Shown here: one piece after another, positions 1-7,616 of the stretch
Numbering within the stretch: the first letter of the stretch is position 1
How the letters are laid out: each line of letters opens with the position of its first letter
NCBI GenBank assembly: GCA_003599885.1
Contig: QZKW01000062.1
Span: 1-35,508 of the forward strand
Source of the DNA: Desulfobacteraceae bacterium
GTDB lineage: Bacteria > Desulfobacterota > Desulfobacteria > Desulfobacterales > Desulfosalsimonadaceae
Reading direction: 5' to 3'
DNA length: 35,508 nt
Made by a program: the position numbers and the translations under genes
Notes under the pieces: generated by a model
Seen by the model: only the letters and a program-made list of their open reading frames with translations
Databases searched by the model: none
Told to the model about the DNA's origin: nothing

Positions 1-1565
1 CCATGATTTTGAATAATGCACGGGGCGAGGATGGAACCGGGTTTACGGTACCCATTGTGGAGTCCAATATGAAGACCGATGGGGTGGCCGGAACGGATGA
101 TGATGGTATTGACGCGTTTATCGCTGCGGGCGCCATTCAGCAGACAATGGTGAAAACGCTGGATAACGGGTTGAAAGTTGGTATCATGGGCCTTTTGGGA
201 AATAATGCTGAAAATGATGCGCCGCTGGCCACCCCCGTCACATTCGATCATGACTACGCGTCGATTCAGCAAACCGTGGATCACCTGAAAAATGACCTGG
301 GTGCGCAAATCGTAATCGCCCTTTCCCATTCCGGCGTCACGGATCCTTCGGGAACCCCGGGGGGGGATGATATCCTTCTTGCGCAAAATGTTACCGGTAT
401 TGATATTATTGCAGCCGGGCATGAACACGAAATGACCCCGGAGATTGTGGTGGAAAACGGCACACGAATCATCTGTGCCGGTTATTATGGGAAAAATCTG
501 GCCCAACTGGATGTGACGGTTGAAATCGGGGCAGGGGTCACAGATGCGACCCTCACCAATTATCCCATTGATGACGCCACGCCGGGGGATCCGTCCATGA
601 ATTATCTGGTGGGCATTTTTAATGCGGGTATTGATGAAGCAATAAAACCCCAGCTTGGCCTCGGCATCAAAGACGTGGTAGCTGTTTCCGGATCATCCAA
701 TCTTGGATATCCCTATATGTCGGATGAATCCGGCATGGGTAATCTTGTTGCGGATTCCCTGCGCTACATGCTGGGCGGCATGGACGGTGCCATCGGCATC
801 GTTGCCAGCGGTGTGCTCCGCGAAGGGTTCGAGGCGGGGGAAATGGTGACGTTCGCCGATATGTACAGTGTGGTTCCCCTTGGCATGACGGTGGATCCTG
901 CGCAGCAGGATGTGCCTGGATACCCGCTGATGCAGATAAACCTCACCGGCGCGCACGTGAAAAACATGTGCCAGCTGGCTGCGTATGTCATCGCTGCAGG
1001 GGATGAGACCTTTATGGCGCAGCTCTCCAACCCGGCGCATCCTTATCATGCATATTATGCAGCGCTGATTAACCTGAAATCATCTTATTATCTCAATCTT
1101 TCAGGCCTTCGGTACATTCACGCGGGTGCGGCTGGAATGTATCAGATCGTGCCGGGATCCATAACCCTGTATAATGGCGTTGATTTTAAGTGTAAAAACC
1201 CGGCAGCTCTGCCGGTGGACGACAATGGGCTGTATCCGTGCGTGATGGATATTTATATGTTTTTTGTGATGCAAAGCCCAGATTTGCAGATGCTGCTCGC
1301 AGGTCTTGGATTACCGGTTGTTCCCTTAAACAACAGCGGTGATCCCCTGACCCTGGCCAATATGCTGGATTCAAGGCTGGACAGGGATCCCACGGCTGAA
1401 GGAATTCAGGAAGTCAAGGAATGGATGGCGTTTTTGACCTTTTTGACAGCAGCCCCGGAAGCCGGCGGGTTTGTTGATCACATTATCCCGGAAGCCAATT
1501 ACGGGCAGGCGGTCCTGGCCGCGGGCGATGCCAGCCGGGTGAATGAAATGTCGCTGACGCCGTAA
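1..1565 (+). CDS. 5'-nucleotidase / UshA-like metallophosphatase, 3' part (5' end outside window)
   Basis: This is the C-terminal ~520 residues of a 5'-nucleotidase-family phosphoesterase, normally exported and hydrolysing nucleotides or related phosphate esters. The reading frame is open from the first base. The Met at base 3 is probably internal, because the N-terminal metal motifs (D-x-H and GNHE) are missing and must lie upstream. Seen here: the distal metal-binding motif GHEHE near residue 140, then the C-terminal substrate-binding domain with GMGNLVADSLR (family form SNLGNLVAD), ASGVLREGF (family form NGGGIR) and YSVVPLGMT. LNLSGLRY around residue 361 matches the family's VSG-RY strand. 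The segment around residues 380-430 is longer than I expect for UshA. The gene ends just before a strong terminator. The family call is secure; the substrate is not. Confidence 0.85.
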   Translation, partial: MILNNARGEDGTGFTVPIVESNMKTDGVAGTDDDGIDAFIAAGAIQQTMVKTLDNGLKVGIMGLLGNNAENDAPLATPVTFDHDYASIQQTVDHLKNDLGAQIVIALSHSGVTDPSGTPGGDDILLAQNVTGIDIIAAGHEHEMTPEIVVENGTRIICAGYYGKNLAQLDVTVEIGAGVTDATLTNYPIDDATPGDPSMNYLVGIFNAGIDEAIKPQLGLGIKDVVAVSGSSNLGYPYMSDESGMGNLVADSLRYMLGGMDGAIGIVASGVLREGFEAGEMVTFADMYSVVPLGMTVDPAQQDVPGYPLMQINLTGAHVKNMCQLAAYVIAAGDETFMAQLSNPAHPYHAYYAALINLKSSYYLNLSGLRYIHAGAAGMYQIVPGSITLYNGVDFKCKNPAALPVDDNGLYPCVMDIYMFFVMQSPDLQMLLAGLGLPVVPLNNSGDPLTLANMLDSRLDRDPTAEGIQEVKEWMAFLTFLTAAPEAGGFVDHIIPEANYGQAVLAAGDASRVNEMSLTP

Positions 1566-1590
1566 ATCTTATAACTTTAAATATTTAAAC

Positions 1591-1629
1591 AACAAAGGGA
1601 GCGCCGGTTCATCCGGCGCTCCCTTTGTT
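1591..1629. terminator. Strong, probably bidirectional terminator
   Basis: A perfect 17-bp inverted repeat, AACAAAGGGAGCGCCGG (1591-1607) and its complement (1613-1629), encloses a 5-nt loop. It starts 25 bp after the nucleotidase stop codon and lies between that gene and the convergent glpD stop. T-rich sequence follows on both strands, so it can end transcription from either side. Confidence 0.85.
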
Positions 1630-1696
1630 ATTTCTTGCCTTCCGGTTGTCGCGCTAATTCGAGCATCTGTTATCATTCATCACTCATCATTTTCCC

Positions 1697-3331
1697 TTAT
1701 TCCGGCAACCTCAGCAATTTTTCCGCGCTCTCCAATTCCTGAGTCACCCGTGCGTCATCCCATCCCAATTCTTTTGCAGCAGTGGCAGCGATTTTTTCAA
1801 GCCGATCCTTTCCCGGGTGACCAATGTTGCCAACGCCGGTACGGCGCATCATAATGTCTTCGAGGGTTCTGGCGGACTCCTTGCGGATGGCGTAAATCAC
1901 GGATGCCAGAATCTGCCCGTCTTCGCAAACGATTTCCGCATATTTTTTGTTTTGTTTTGCCAGGTCCAGGAGGTTGCGGCTTTCAGTGCCATAATTCCGG
2001 CCCACAAAATCCATTGTTTCAGGGCTGAATTCCGGATACGCGGCTTTTAATTCAAGCATGAATCCGGCCATATCTTTAATCTCGCATCCTGCCAGAAACA
2101 TTTTATCGGTGATGGGTGTTTTCGGAGTGCGATTCAATTTGGCCTCCACCATTTTCAGGGCGGTTTCCGCCAGATAACGGCTGGTGGTATATTTGCCGCC
2201 CTCCACAGTGATCAGCCCGTCCAGGCCGTCTGCTTTATTGTCATAAATTTCATATTTTCGTGAAGATTCGTAGGTGCCTTCGGTCTGGTCATCCACCAGA
2301 GGCCGCAGACCGCCCCAGGCATGGGCGACATCTTTGTATGTCAGACGGCCATCACCGATGGAATCGTTGGTATCTTTGACCAGCCCTTCGATGCTCTTCC
2401 GGGAGACTTTGTACAGGTCGGGGTTGCCTTCATAATCCATGTCAGTCGTGCCGATCAGTTGGAAACCCCGCCAGGGAATGGTGAAAAAATGCCGGCCTGA
2501 AGGGGTCCACATGACCACCGCATGGCTGGTTTTGAATTTTTTCGTTAAAATATGGATCCCTTCGGAACGTTTGATCTGGTGTTTGGATTTGCCGGTTTTA
2601 TCGGCGAGGTTCAGGATAATATCCGCCCACGGCCCGCCGCAGTTAATAACCAAAGAACCCTTGATATTGGTTTGGGCGCCCGTTAATTGGTCTTCAACCC
2701 TGACGCCTTCGATTTTATTGTCATGTGAAAAAAGGAAATTAACGACATTGGCATAGTTGGCGGTTTTCGCGCCGTGCTTGATGGCTGATTTAATGAAAGC
2801 AAGGGTCAGCCTTTCCGGGTAAAGGCTTTGGCAGTCATGGTAAATCGATCCGCCGGTCATTCCCTGCGCACGTACTTCTGGTTCCATTGCCATGATTTGT
2901 GATCGGGTCAGCCATGCATGATTGGGTATATGTTTACCTCTATCCCATGTTCTGTTTCTGTCAAAGGACAAGAGATCATAGATGGTCAGCCCGGCCCTCA
3001 GGATCCATTTGTTCCGCTTGATGTCCTGATATCCCGGCACCAGAAAAGGGATGGGAAACACGAGATTGGGCGCGATGTTTTCAAGGATCAAGCGTTCGCG
3101 TAATGATTCACGGACAAGGCCCATCTCCAGGTTTTGTAAATACCGAAGCCCCCCATGAATCAGTTTCGATGTCGCCGCTGATGTGGCCCACCCGTAGTCT
3201 TTTTTTTCCAGTAACGCGACCTTTAAGCCCCTGCCTGCCGCATCATAGGCCACAGCCGCTCCGGTGATCCCGCCGCCGACGACAATGAGATCAAATGTTT
3301 CATCCGTATGGGTTTCAATAAACCGGTTCAT
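1697..3331 (-). CDS. glpD: FAD-dependent glycerol-3-phosphate dehydrogenase
   Basis: Oxidises sn-glycerol-3-phosphate to dihydroxyacetone phosphate at the inner face of the membrane and passes electrons to quinone. The 544-residue product starts with a Rossmann FAD motif (VVGGGITGAAVAYDAAGRG, residues ~17-35) followed by the family signature TSKLIHGGLRYL. Further landmarks are NCGGPWAD, the strand around PWRGFQLIGTTD, and HAWGGLRPL with VEGGKYTTSRYLAE, all GlpD/GlpA-type. The C-terminal ~130 residues match the DAO C-terminal helical domain. AAAGGAG sits 9-10 nt before the ATG. No glpF, glpK or regulator is adjacent, so it appears monocistronic. It is transcribed divergently from rubrerythrin and ends at the shared terminator at 1591-1629. 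Confidence 0.93.
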   Translation of the reverse strand: MNRFIETHTDETFDLIVVGGGITGAAVAYDAAGRGLKVALLEKKDYGWATSAATSKLIHGGLRYLQNLEMGLVRESLRERLILENIAPNLVFPIPFLVPGYQDIKRNKWILRAGLTIYDLLSFDRNRTWDRGKHIPNHAWLTRSQIMAMEPEVRAQGMTGGSIYHDCQSLYPERLTLAFIKSAIKHGAKTANYANVVNFLFSHDNKIEGVRVEDQLTGAQTNIKGSLVINCGGPWADIILNLADKTGKSKHQIKRSEGIHILTKKFKTSHAVVMWTPSGRHFFTIPWRGFQLIGTTDMDYEGNPDLYKVSRKSIEGLVKDTNDSIGDGRLTYKDVAHAWGGLRPLVDDQTEGTYESSRKYEIYDNKADGLDGLITVEGGKYTTSRYLAETALKMVEAKLNRTPKTPITDKMFLAGCEIKDMAGFMLELKAAYPEFSPETMDFVGRNYGTESRNLLDLAKQNKKYAEIVCEDGQILASVIYAIRKESARTLEDIMMRRTGVGNIGHPGKDRLEKIAATAAKELGWDDARVTQELESAEKLLRLPE

Positions 3332-3470
3332 CTGTGCGTTCTCTCCTTTATCGTTGTCCTTGATGGAATAGATTCAATTTCACGGGGCAGTATTACAAAG
3401 TCCGCCAGGTTAATGCAATGGTTATGTCTGGATTCAATACTTGATTTTTTGTCGCCGGATCATATAGTGT

Positions 3471-3499
3471 TTGAGTTAACCATTAGAAATTATTATACG
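3471..3499 (+). promoter_or_regulatory. Putative sigma-70 promoter for rubrerythrin
   Basis: TTGAGT (3471-3476) and TATACG (3494-3499) are separated by 17 bp and lie about 50 bp before the rubrerythrin ATG. Each hexamer matches the consensus at 4 of 6 positions, so this is a modest prediction. Confidence 0.35.
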
Positions 3500-3548
3500 G
3501 AAGCGATGTTCACCGGAACCCTAAATACTTGTCAGGAGGGAATCGATT

Positions 3549-4055
3549 ATGCAAAAAAAAACCAGAAACAATATTGATGCTGCATTTGTAGGGGAAGCCA
3601 AAGCATATTTTCGCCTGTTGGCGTATGCGGAAAAAGCCAAAGAAGAAGGAATCCCCCAGATTGCGTTGTTGTTTCGTGCGATTGCTGAGGCGGAAAGGGT
3701 ACACGCCACACGAAATTTAAATCTTATCAAAGATCTGGTGGTGAAGGATACAGATACGAATCTTGAAAAATCCTTTCAACAGGAAAAATCCGTGAGCGAA
3801 ATTTATTATCCGGATTTTGTCAAAGATGCCGAGGAAGAGGGGGAGACAATGGCGGCGATGGCTTTCAGTCAGGCCAGGGACGCGGAAGCGGGGCATGCCA
3901 AATTATATGAACGCGCCATTTACCATGTCATTAAAGACACGGTCAACGCCTATTATGTGTGTCAGGTGTGCGGTTATGTGGCGGACACCAAAATTCCCGA
4001 AAAATGCCCGGTGTGCGCTGCGCCGAAAGAAAAGTTTAAAACCGTCGAGAATTGA
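3549..4055 (+). CDS. rbr: Rubrerythrin
   Basis: A cytoplasmic non-haem diiron peroxidase that reduces hydrogen peroxide in anaerobes using electrons from reduced rubredoxin or NADH systems. The 168-residue protein has an N-terminal four-helix diiron domain with the expected Glu/His ligands (EAKAYFRLLAYAEKA, AIAEAERVHA, EEGETMAAMAFSQARDAEAGHAKLYERA). A C-terminal rubredoxin-like iron site follows, with CQVCGY and CPVCAAPKEKF. Length and domain order are standard. The start is fixed by AGGAGG eight to nine bases before ATG. It is a single gene convergent with the small gene at 4135-4473. It fits an oxygen-exposed obligate anaerobe. Confidence 0.95.
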   Translation: MQKKTRNNIDAAFVGEAKAYFRLLAYAEKAKEEGIPQIALLFRAIAEAERVHATRNLNLIKDLVVKDTDTNLEKSFQQEKSVSEIYYPDFVKDAEEEGETMAAMAFSQARDAEAGHAKLYERAIYHVIKDTVNAYYVCQVCGYVADTKIPEKCPVCAAPKEKFKTVEN

Positions 4056-4134
4056 TGGCAGCAGGCATTCAAGGGATCGCTGATAATGGGATGAGAAGCT
4101 ATTTTTTGTGTGTACAGATAAAAATAACTCGTCA

Positions 4135-4473
4135 TCAACTTTCAATGTCGCCGGCTATAAAAGGCGTGCAGCGCACGGCAATGCTCATTTTCTTGACCCA
4201 GATCCGGGCCATGACAAACACATCGCCGTTGACGTTGACAAGGTTCTGCAATTCTTCCACAAAGGAAATATCCTCCAGTTTAAATTCATAATAAAAGGTG
4301 CTGGTGAAATAAGGATCAACCACCAAAATCATTTTTTCCGGGTCATGGGGATGTTTAAGAGGGGAGCCTGAAAACGGGATATGCGTGGCAGCGAGTTTTT
4401 TGTGGTCTTTGGGTTTTTTATACCTTTCAATTTCAAATTTTTCCGTTTTTTTCAATAACGCACTGATGGGCAT
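4135..4473 (-). CDS. Small conserved protein of unknown function
   Basis: A 112-residue soluble protein with no signal peptide or membrane helix. AGGAGG lies 7-8 nt before the ATG. It has an alternating strand pattern (MILVVDPY, FYYEFKLEDISFVEEL, VFVMARIWVKK, IAVRCTPFIA) that suggests a compact beta-rich fold. From memory, similar ~110-residue proteins occur in sulfate reducers and are sometimes labelled inorganic pyrophosphatase Ppa. I see none of the pyrophosphatase metal-binding Asp motifs and do not endorse that label. It stands alone between convergent rubrerythrin and the terminator of the upstream minus-strand block. Confidence 0.7.
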   Translation of the reverse strand: MPISALLKKTEKFEIERYKKPKDHKKLAATHIPFSGSPLKHPHDPEKMILVVDPYFTSTFYYEFKLEDISFVEELQNLVNVNGDVFVMARIWVKKMSIAVRCTPFIAGDIES

Positions 4474-4642
4474 GAATATTTCCTCCTATGCGGATGGTGC
4501 AGTGTAACAATAGCAAGCTGGCAACTTATTTTAAAAATGTATGCTTGGGTAATCATAATGCCTTTATCGGCATTTTCAAAGCAGATTTTCATTAATGCAG
4601 AAGGATAGACGTTAACGGGTTCAGAATAACGAATTGGATATT

Positions 4643-4681
4643 AAAAAAAGGAACCACTAAAAAAATGCTTTTAGTGGTTCC
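4643..4681 (-). terminator. Rho-independent terminator of the efflux/DUF1573 block
   Basis: On the minus strand, GGAACCACTAAAA (4681-4669) pairs perfectly with TTTTAGTGGTTCC (4662-4650) across a 6-nt loop and is followed by a run of seven T. It lies 60 bp after the stop codon of the last DUF1573 gene and marks the 3' end of the minus-strand block. Confidence 0.92.
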
Positions 4682-4740
4682 CCGATCTTGAATCGAATAC
4701 CAACGGTTTTGGAAATGGTATTCGACTCATAGACAAATCC

Positions 4741-5505
4741 CTATTTTGACCCCTGCATGGGCGAAGCCGGAGCTGTTCCGTTGTCAGGAGACGCCAATCC
4801 AGCCGGTTTGATATCTCCGCTGACCCTGATGGTGACCGGATTGTTTTCAGTGTTGTCGGTCAGGATGTTGATTTGACCAAAATACCGGCCTGCAGATGTT
4901 TTGGTGTTTTCTATCGTGAATTCATAGGCTTTTTCCCCGTCGATTTCGATTTCCTTCATTGAATAACGGAAATCCGCCCCGTGTAAAGTACTGATGTTCA
5001 TTATGGTAAAGGGTTCCTTTGCGTCCGGGGCCACCGTGACAACCCGGCTGATTTTTTCGCCGACAGTGCCCCTTAAAATTACTCGTGACGGGGTGATAGA
5101 TGCAAATTTTCTGACTTCACCCGTCAGGTTCAGTTGAATCTTTGCATGATCTGGATCGCTGGTTTCAACCGTGATAACTTTTTTCGCTTGACCGCTGAAG
5201 CCTTGTGTCGAAAATTTAACCGTAATTTTTCCCTCCGAACCCGGAGAGATCAGTCCATCAAATGCGACTGTTGTACACCCTCAGGTGGTTTTGACGGCTT
5301 TGATCTCAAGATTGGCGTCGCCGGTATTTTTGATGATAAAATCATGAATGACGTCTTTCCCCTCATAAGCGAAGCCGAAATCATAGGAATTGATTTCAAG
5401 TACAGCATTTGGTTTGCCCTCACTGGCCTGGGCAGGTGTTATGAAGCCGAAAAAAAAGACTGCAACAATGAGCTGGAATAAACAACATATTGCGCATTTA
5501 GACAT
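4741..5505 (-). CDS. DUF1573 periplasmic protein A, candidate selenoprotein (UGA at codon 75)
   Basis: A 254-residue exported protein if the UGA at 5283-5281 is decoded. AAGGAGG lies 5 nt before ATG, giving MSKCAICC..., with a signal peptide ending near AQA-SEGK (residues ~1-27). DUF1573 follows: DFGFAYEGKDVIHDF, KNTGDANLEIKAVKTT, then UGA, then GCTTVAFDGLISPG. The family normally reads ...(T/S)CGCT..., so the UGA replaces the first motif Cys and would give Sec-Gly-Cys. The frame stays open for the remaining 179 codons with coherent Ig-like strands (TVETSDP, LTGEV, TPSRVILRGTVGE). It is about half identical to protein B (7617-8372), which has UGA at the same codon. Standard callers would split it into 4741-5034 and 5281-5550. 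The alternative, an ordinary nonsense mutation, is disfavoured by the paralogue. Confidence 0.85.
5231..5283 (-). promoter_or_regulatory. Candidate bacterial SECIS element of DUF1573-A
   Basis: Directly after the UGA (5283-5281) the mRNA can form CAGUC (5270-5266) paired with GACUG (5255-5251), with an apical region GCAUUUGAUG beginning 16 nt after the UGA. A second hairpin, CUCUCCG (5248-5242) with CGGAGGG (5237-5231), encloses the loop GGUU. From the UGA onward, 66 nt differ at only 3 positions from the paralogue, while flanks differ at about one base in three or four. Position and loop G fit known bSECIS rules. The fold was done by eye. Confidence 0.6.
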
Positions 5506-5564
5506 GGGCACCTCCTTGTGTGATAAATATATAGAATTATAGCAATTCATTCATTGAATGACAG

Positions 5565-7052
5565 CTAATTGCGGTAATACTTTCTAACATCGTAATTGAT
5601 ATCCGCACTTATTATGTCGATGGGATTGAAATTATCGGTTAAAATAATTCCGTTTCCATTAAATTTGGCTTCATCATTTTTAAATTTGGCTTCATCTTGT
5701 GCTGACAGGCTAAGTGGCGAATTTGACGCGAAAAAAACCGCGTTTCCGGATGTTGGCGTGGTATGGGCGTGGAATGCCCGCACATGTTCAAACACAGACT
5801 CAAGGGTCGCCTGAATGCTTTCAAACTGTCCGCCGTCGACCGTGCCCATTGTATTCATGGCTATGATTCCGCCTGGTGCAAGCTTGGTAACTGCTTCTGA
5901 AAAAAAATTATTAGAGTATAAATGATACGGAATAGAGTCAATGTTTGCTGCGTCCACAACGATAAAATCGTATTGGCGATCAATCGTTTTAATAAAATTT
6001 CGGCCATCAGCGATAAAAACCCTTTCTTCATTTGTCAGGCTTCCAAAATAGTCGCGGGCTACCTTGGGAATGACCGGGTCGATGTCGACCACATCAAACA
6101 TGATCCCCGATTCCGCCAGTAATTGGGGGATCAGTCCCCCTCCCAGGCCGATACATAGTCCCGTCCGGCTATTGGGCCTGAATAACGGCAGAAGGGAAAA
6201 TTTTCTGACATATTCGCATTGAATCGGCTCTATGTCAGTTCTGAGGCTGATGTGTGAGTTCGTGTTTCCGTCAATTAAAAGAGATCTTTCTCCATATCTT
6301 TCCACAACTTCAACAAGGCCGTAAAGACTTTGTGATGAGAAAATTAAACCGTCTTTTTTTTCAGTTGTCAATTTTGCAGATGCAGGAACTATCAAGGCAA
6401 TCATAAGAATCGCTACAGCGCCATATTTTTTTTCAAAAACAATCCAGCCCAGCCCTGAAAACATCAACAGAAAGCCTGCACAACTGAGAAAAATTTCCTT
6501 GTTCCCGATAGCCGGAATTAAAAAGAAACCTGTACCGAGCGTCCCGGCAAGGCTGCCGACAGTTGAGATTGCATAAAGTTTTCCAGATGTTGATCCGATA
6601 GTTTCAACAAGCGTTGCCCGGAGGCGAATGATAAGCGGCGGTATCATTCCCAACATTATCAAAGAAGGCGAGAAGAGAACCATCGCACTGCATAATCCCC
6701 CGCCAATACTGCCAAACAGCATATAGCATTCCGTCATGATCTTACCCGAAATAAAGGGTACCGGTATCATGACAAGACCAATGGAAAGAAACAGAAAATA
6801 TAGAGTGCTGAGAACCGGTTTCTTGTCAGCGATAATCCCGCCTATCCAATAACCGATTGCCAGTGACGCCAAGGTGATGGAAATCAGGGCTGACCAGACA
6901 TAAATGCCGGATCCGAAAATGGGATTAATTATCCGTGTGCCGACCAGTTCGATGAGCATAACAGCCGCGCCGGAGATAAATATCCCGGATGCGAGATATG
7001 TTTTTTGCGGCATTTCCAATAGAAACTCTCTTTTTTTCGGTTGTTTTTTCAC
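5565..7052 (-). CDS. Membrane-anchored spermidine-synthase-like protein
   Basis: A 495-residue protein with a hydrophobic N-terminal half of about eight membrane segments (from TYLASGIFISGAAVMLIELVG to AVAILMIALIVPA). A C-terminal SpeE-like Rossmann domain follows. Seen there: the S-adenosyl-binding loop LCIGLGGGLIPQ, the acidic strand end VVDIDP, FIADGRNF, and IDSIPYHLYSNNFF, which matches the synthase motif. Such fusions are common in Proteobacteria, but their substrate is usually unknown. I chose the GTG at 7052, with AAAAAGGA nine bases upstream; the frame extends to 7370 inside the preceding gene, and a later ATG at 7013 is possible. It sits between the NTF2-like lipoprotein and DUF1573-A on the same strand, so it is probably co-transcribed. 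Confidence 0.8.
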   Translation of the reverse strand: MKKQPKKREFLLEMPQKTYLASGIFISGAAVMLIELVGTRIINPIFGSGIYVWSALISITLASLAIGYWIGGIIADKKPVLSTLYFLFLSIGLVMIPVPFISGKIMTECYMLFGSIGGGLCSAMVLFSPSLIMLGMIPPLIIRLRATLVETIGSTSGKLYAISTVGSLAGTLGTGFFLIPAIGNKEIFLSCAGFLLMFSGLGWIVFEKKYGAVAILMIALIVPASAKLTTEKKDGLIFSSQSLYGLVEVVERYGERSLLIDGNTNSHISLRTDIEPIQCEYVRKFSLLPLFRPNSRTGLCIGLGGGLIPQLLAESGIMFDVVDIDPVIPKVARDYFGSLTNEERVFIADGRNFIKTIDRQYDFIVVDAANIDSIPYHLYSNNFFSEAVTKLAPGGIIAMNTMGTVDGGQFESIQATLESVFEHVRAFHAHTTPTSGNAVFFASNSPLSLSAQDEAKFKNDEAKFNGNGIILTDNFNPIDIISADINYDVRKYYRN

Positions 7053-7080
7053 AAGAAAAATTCCTTTTTCCAGCTGGTAA

Positions 7081-7108
7081 TTCACCTGCGGGATGTCCCG
7101 CAGGTGAA
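7081..7108. other. Intercistronic hairpin, 13-bp perfect stem
   Basis: TTCACCTGCGGGA (7081-7093) and its exact complement (7096-7108) are separated by 2 nt. The hairpin begins just after the lipoprotein stop codon and ends about 28 nt before the GTG of the spermidine-synthase-like gene. No U-run follows on either strand, so an mRNA-stability or processing element is likelier than a terminator. Confidence 0.6.
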
Positions 7109-7113
7109 ATTGA

Positions 7114-7548
7114 TCATTTGCCTGTTTTAACTTCGGTGCGCAGCGGTACCTGCAGTCGCCATTCTCCGCCTTCCATAATCCAATGCTGGGTTTCGGGGGT
7201 TCCCTTGAAATCAAACCCTTTTGTCTGAATATCGTTTTTGATCTTGACCGTGGCTTCTTTTCCGGAGGGGGAAATTTCAATTTTCTCGATAGTATAGGTT
7301 TTAAAAAGGATACTTTCGATTTTTTTTGAAAAAACCTCTTTCGATTCTCTCTTTTGAAAGGATTCGTCAAAATAGGTATAGACAGTTGCCCAATCTTTAT
7401 TGATTTTGGCCTGCATCATTCCCTGGACCCTTTCCTTTAAGGCTTCCTCCGGTGCTTTATTTTTTAAAGACGCGCATGCGGTGGATGCCAGCGAAATAAT
7501 GGCGATGAACAGGACGAAAAAAATCTTACGGCTTGAATTTGTTTTCAT
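7114..7548 (-). CDS. Small exported NTF2-like lipoprotein
   Basis: A 144-residue protein with a positively charged, hydrophobic N-terminus (MKTNSSRKIFFVLFIAIISL) ending at STAC, a loose lipobox, so it is probably lipidated at Cys. The rest reads as an NTF2-like fold: helices (EEALKERVQGMMQAKINKDWATVYTYFDESF) then strands (TIEKIEISPSGKEATVKI, TQHWIMEGGEWRLQV). The start at 7548 has AAGGA upstream; an earlier in-frame ATG at 7569 has none. The gene lies between DUF1573-B and the spermidine-synthase-like gene on the same strand. Its role is unknown; by location it may be an envelope accessory of the efflux or DUF1573 proteins. Confidence 0.75.
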   Translation of the reverse strand: MKTNSSRKIFFVLFIAIISLASTACASLKNKAPEEALKERVQGMMQAKINKDWATVYTYFDESFQKRESKEVFSKKIESILFKTYTIEKIEISPSGKEATVKIKNDIQTKGFDFKGTPETQHWIMEGGEWRLQVPLRTEVKTGK

Positions 7549-7616
7549 GGCAAGTTGATTCCTTTTCATAGTGTATCTGTTTAATAAAATTGATTGATTC
7601 CATAAAAATTTTTTTA

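Noticed and set aside
3308-3577. 89-residue plus-strand frame between glpD and rubrerythrin
   Set aside because: It overlaps the starts of two solid genes and has no ribosome binding site or recognisable motif; the region is promoter DNA.
4545-4580. Hairpin AATGCC...GGCATT as a terminator
   Set aside because: Only six base pairs with a weak T tract, lying upstream of the small gene at 4135-4473, where no terminator is needed.
4741-5550. Two separate small genes (4741-5034 and 5281-5550) instead of one
   Set aside because: The frame between them is free of stops, encodes coherent DUF1573 sequence and aligns with the paralogue. Only the UGA separates them.
7053-7370. N-terminal extension of the spermidine-synthase-like protein up to 7370
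   Set aside because: It overlaps the lipoprotein gene, is very rich in Lys/Arg/Pro and matches nothing in the family. GTG at 7052 has a good ribosome binding site.
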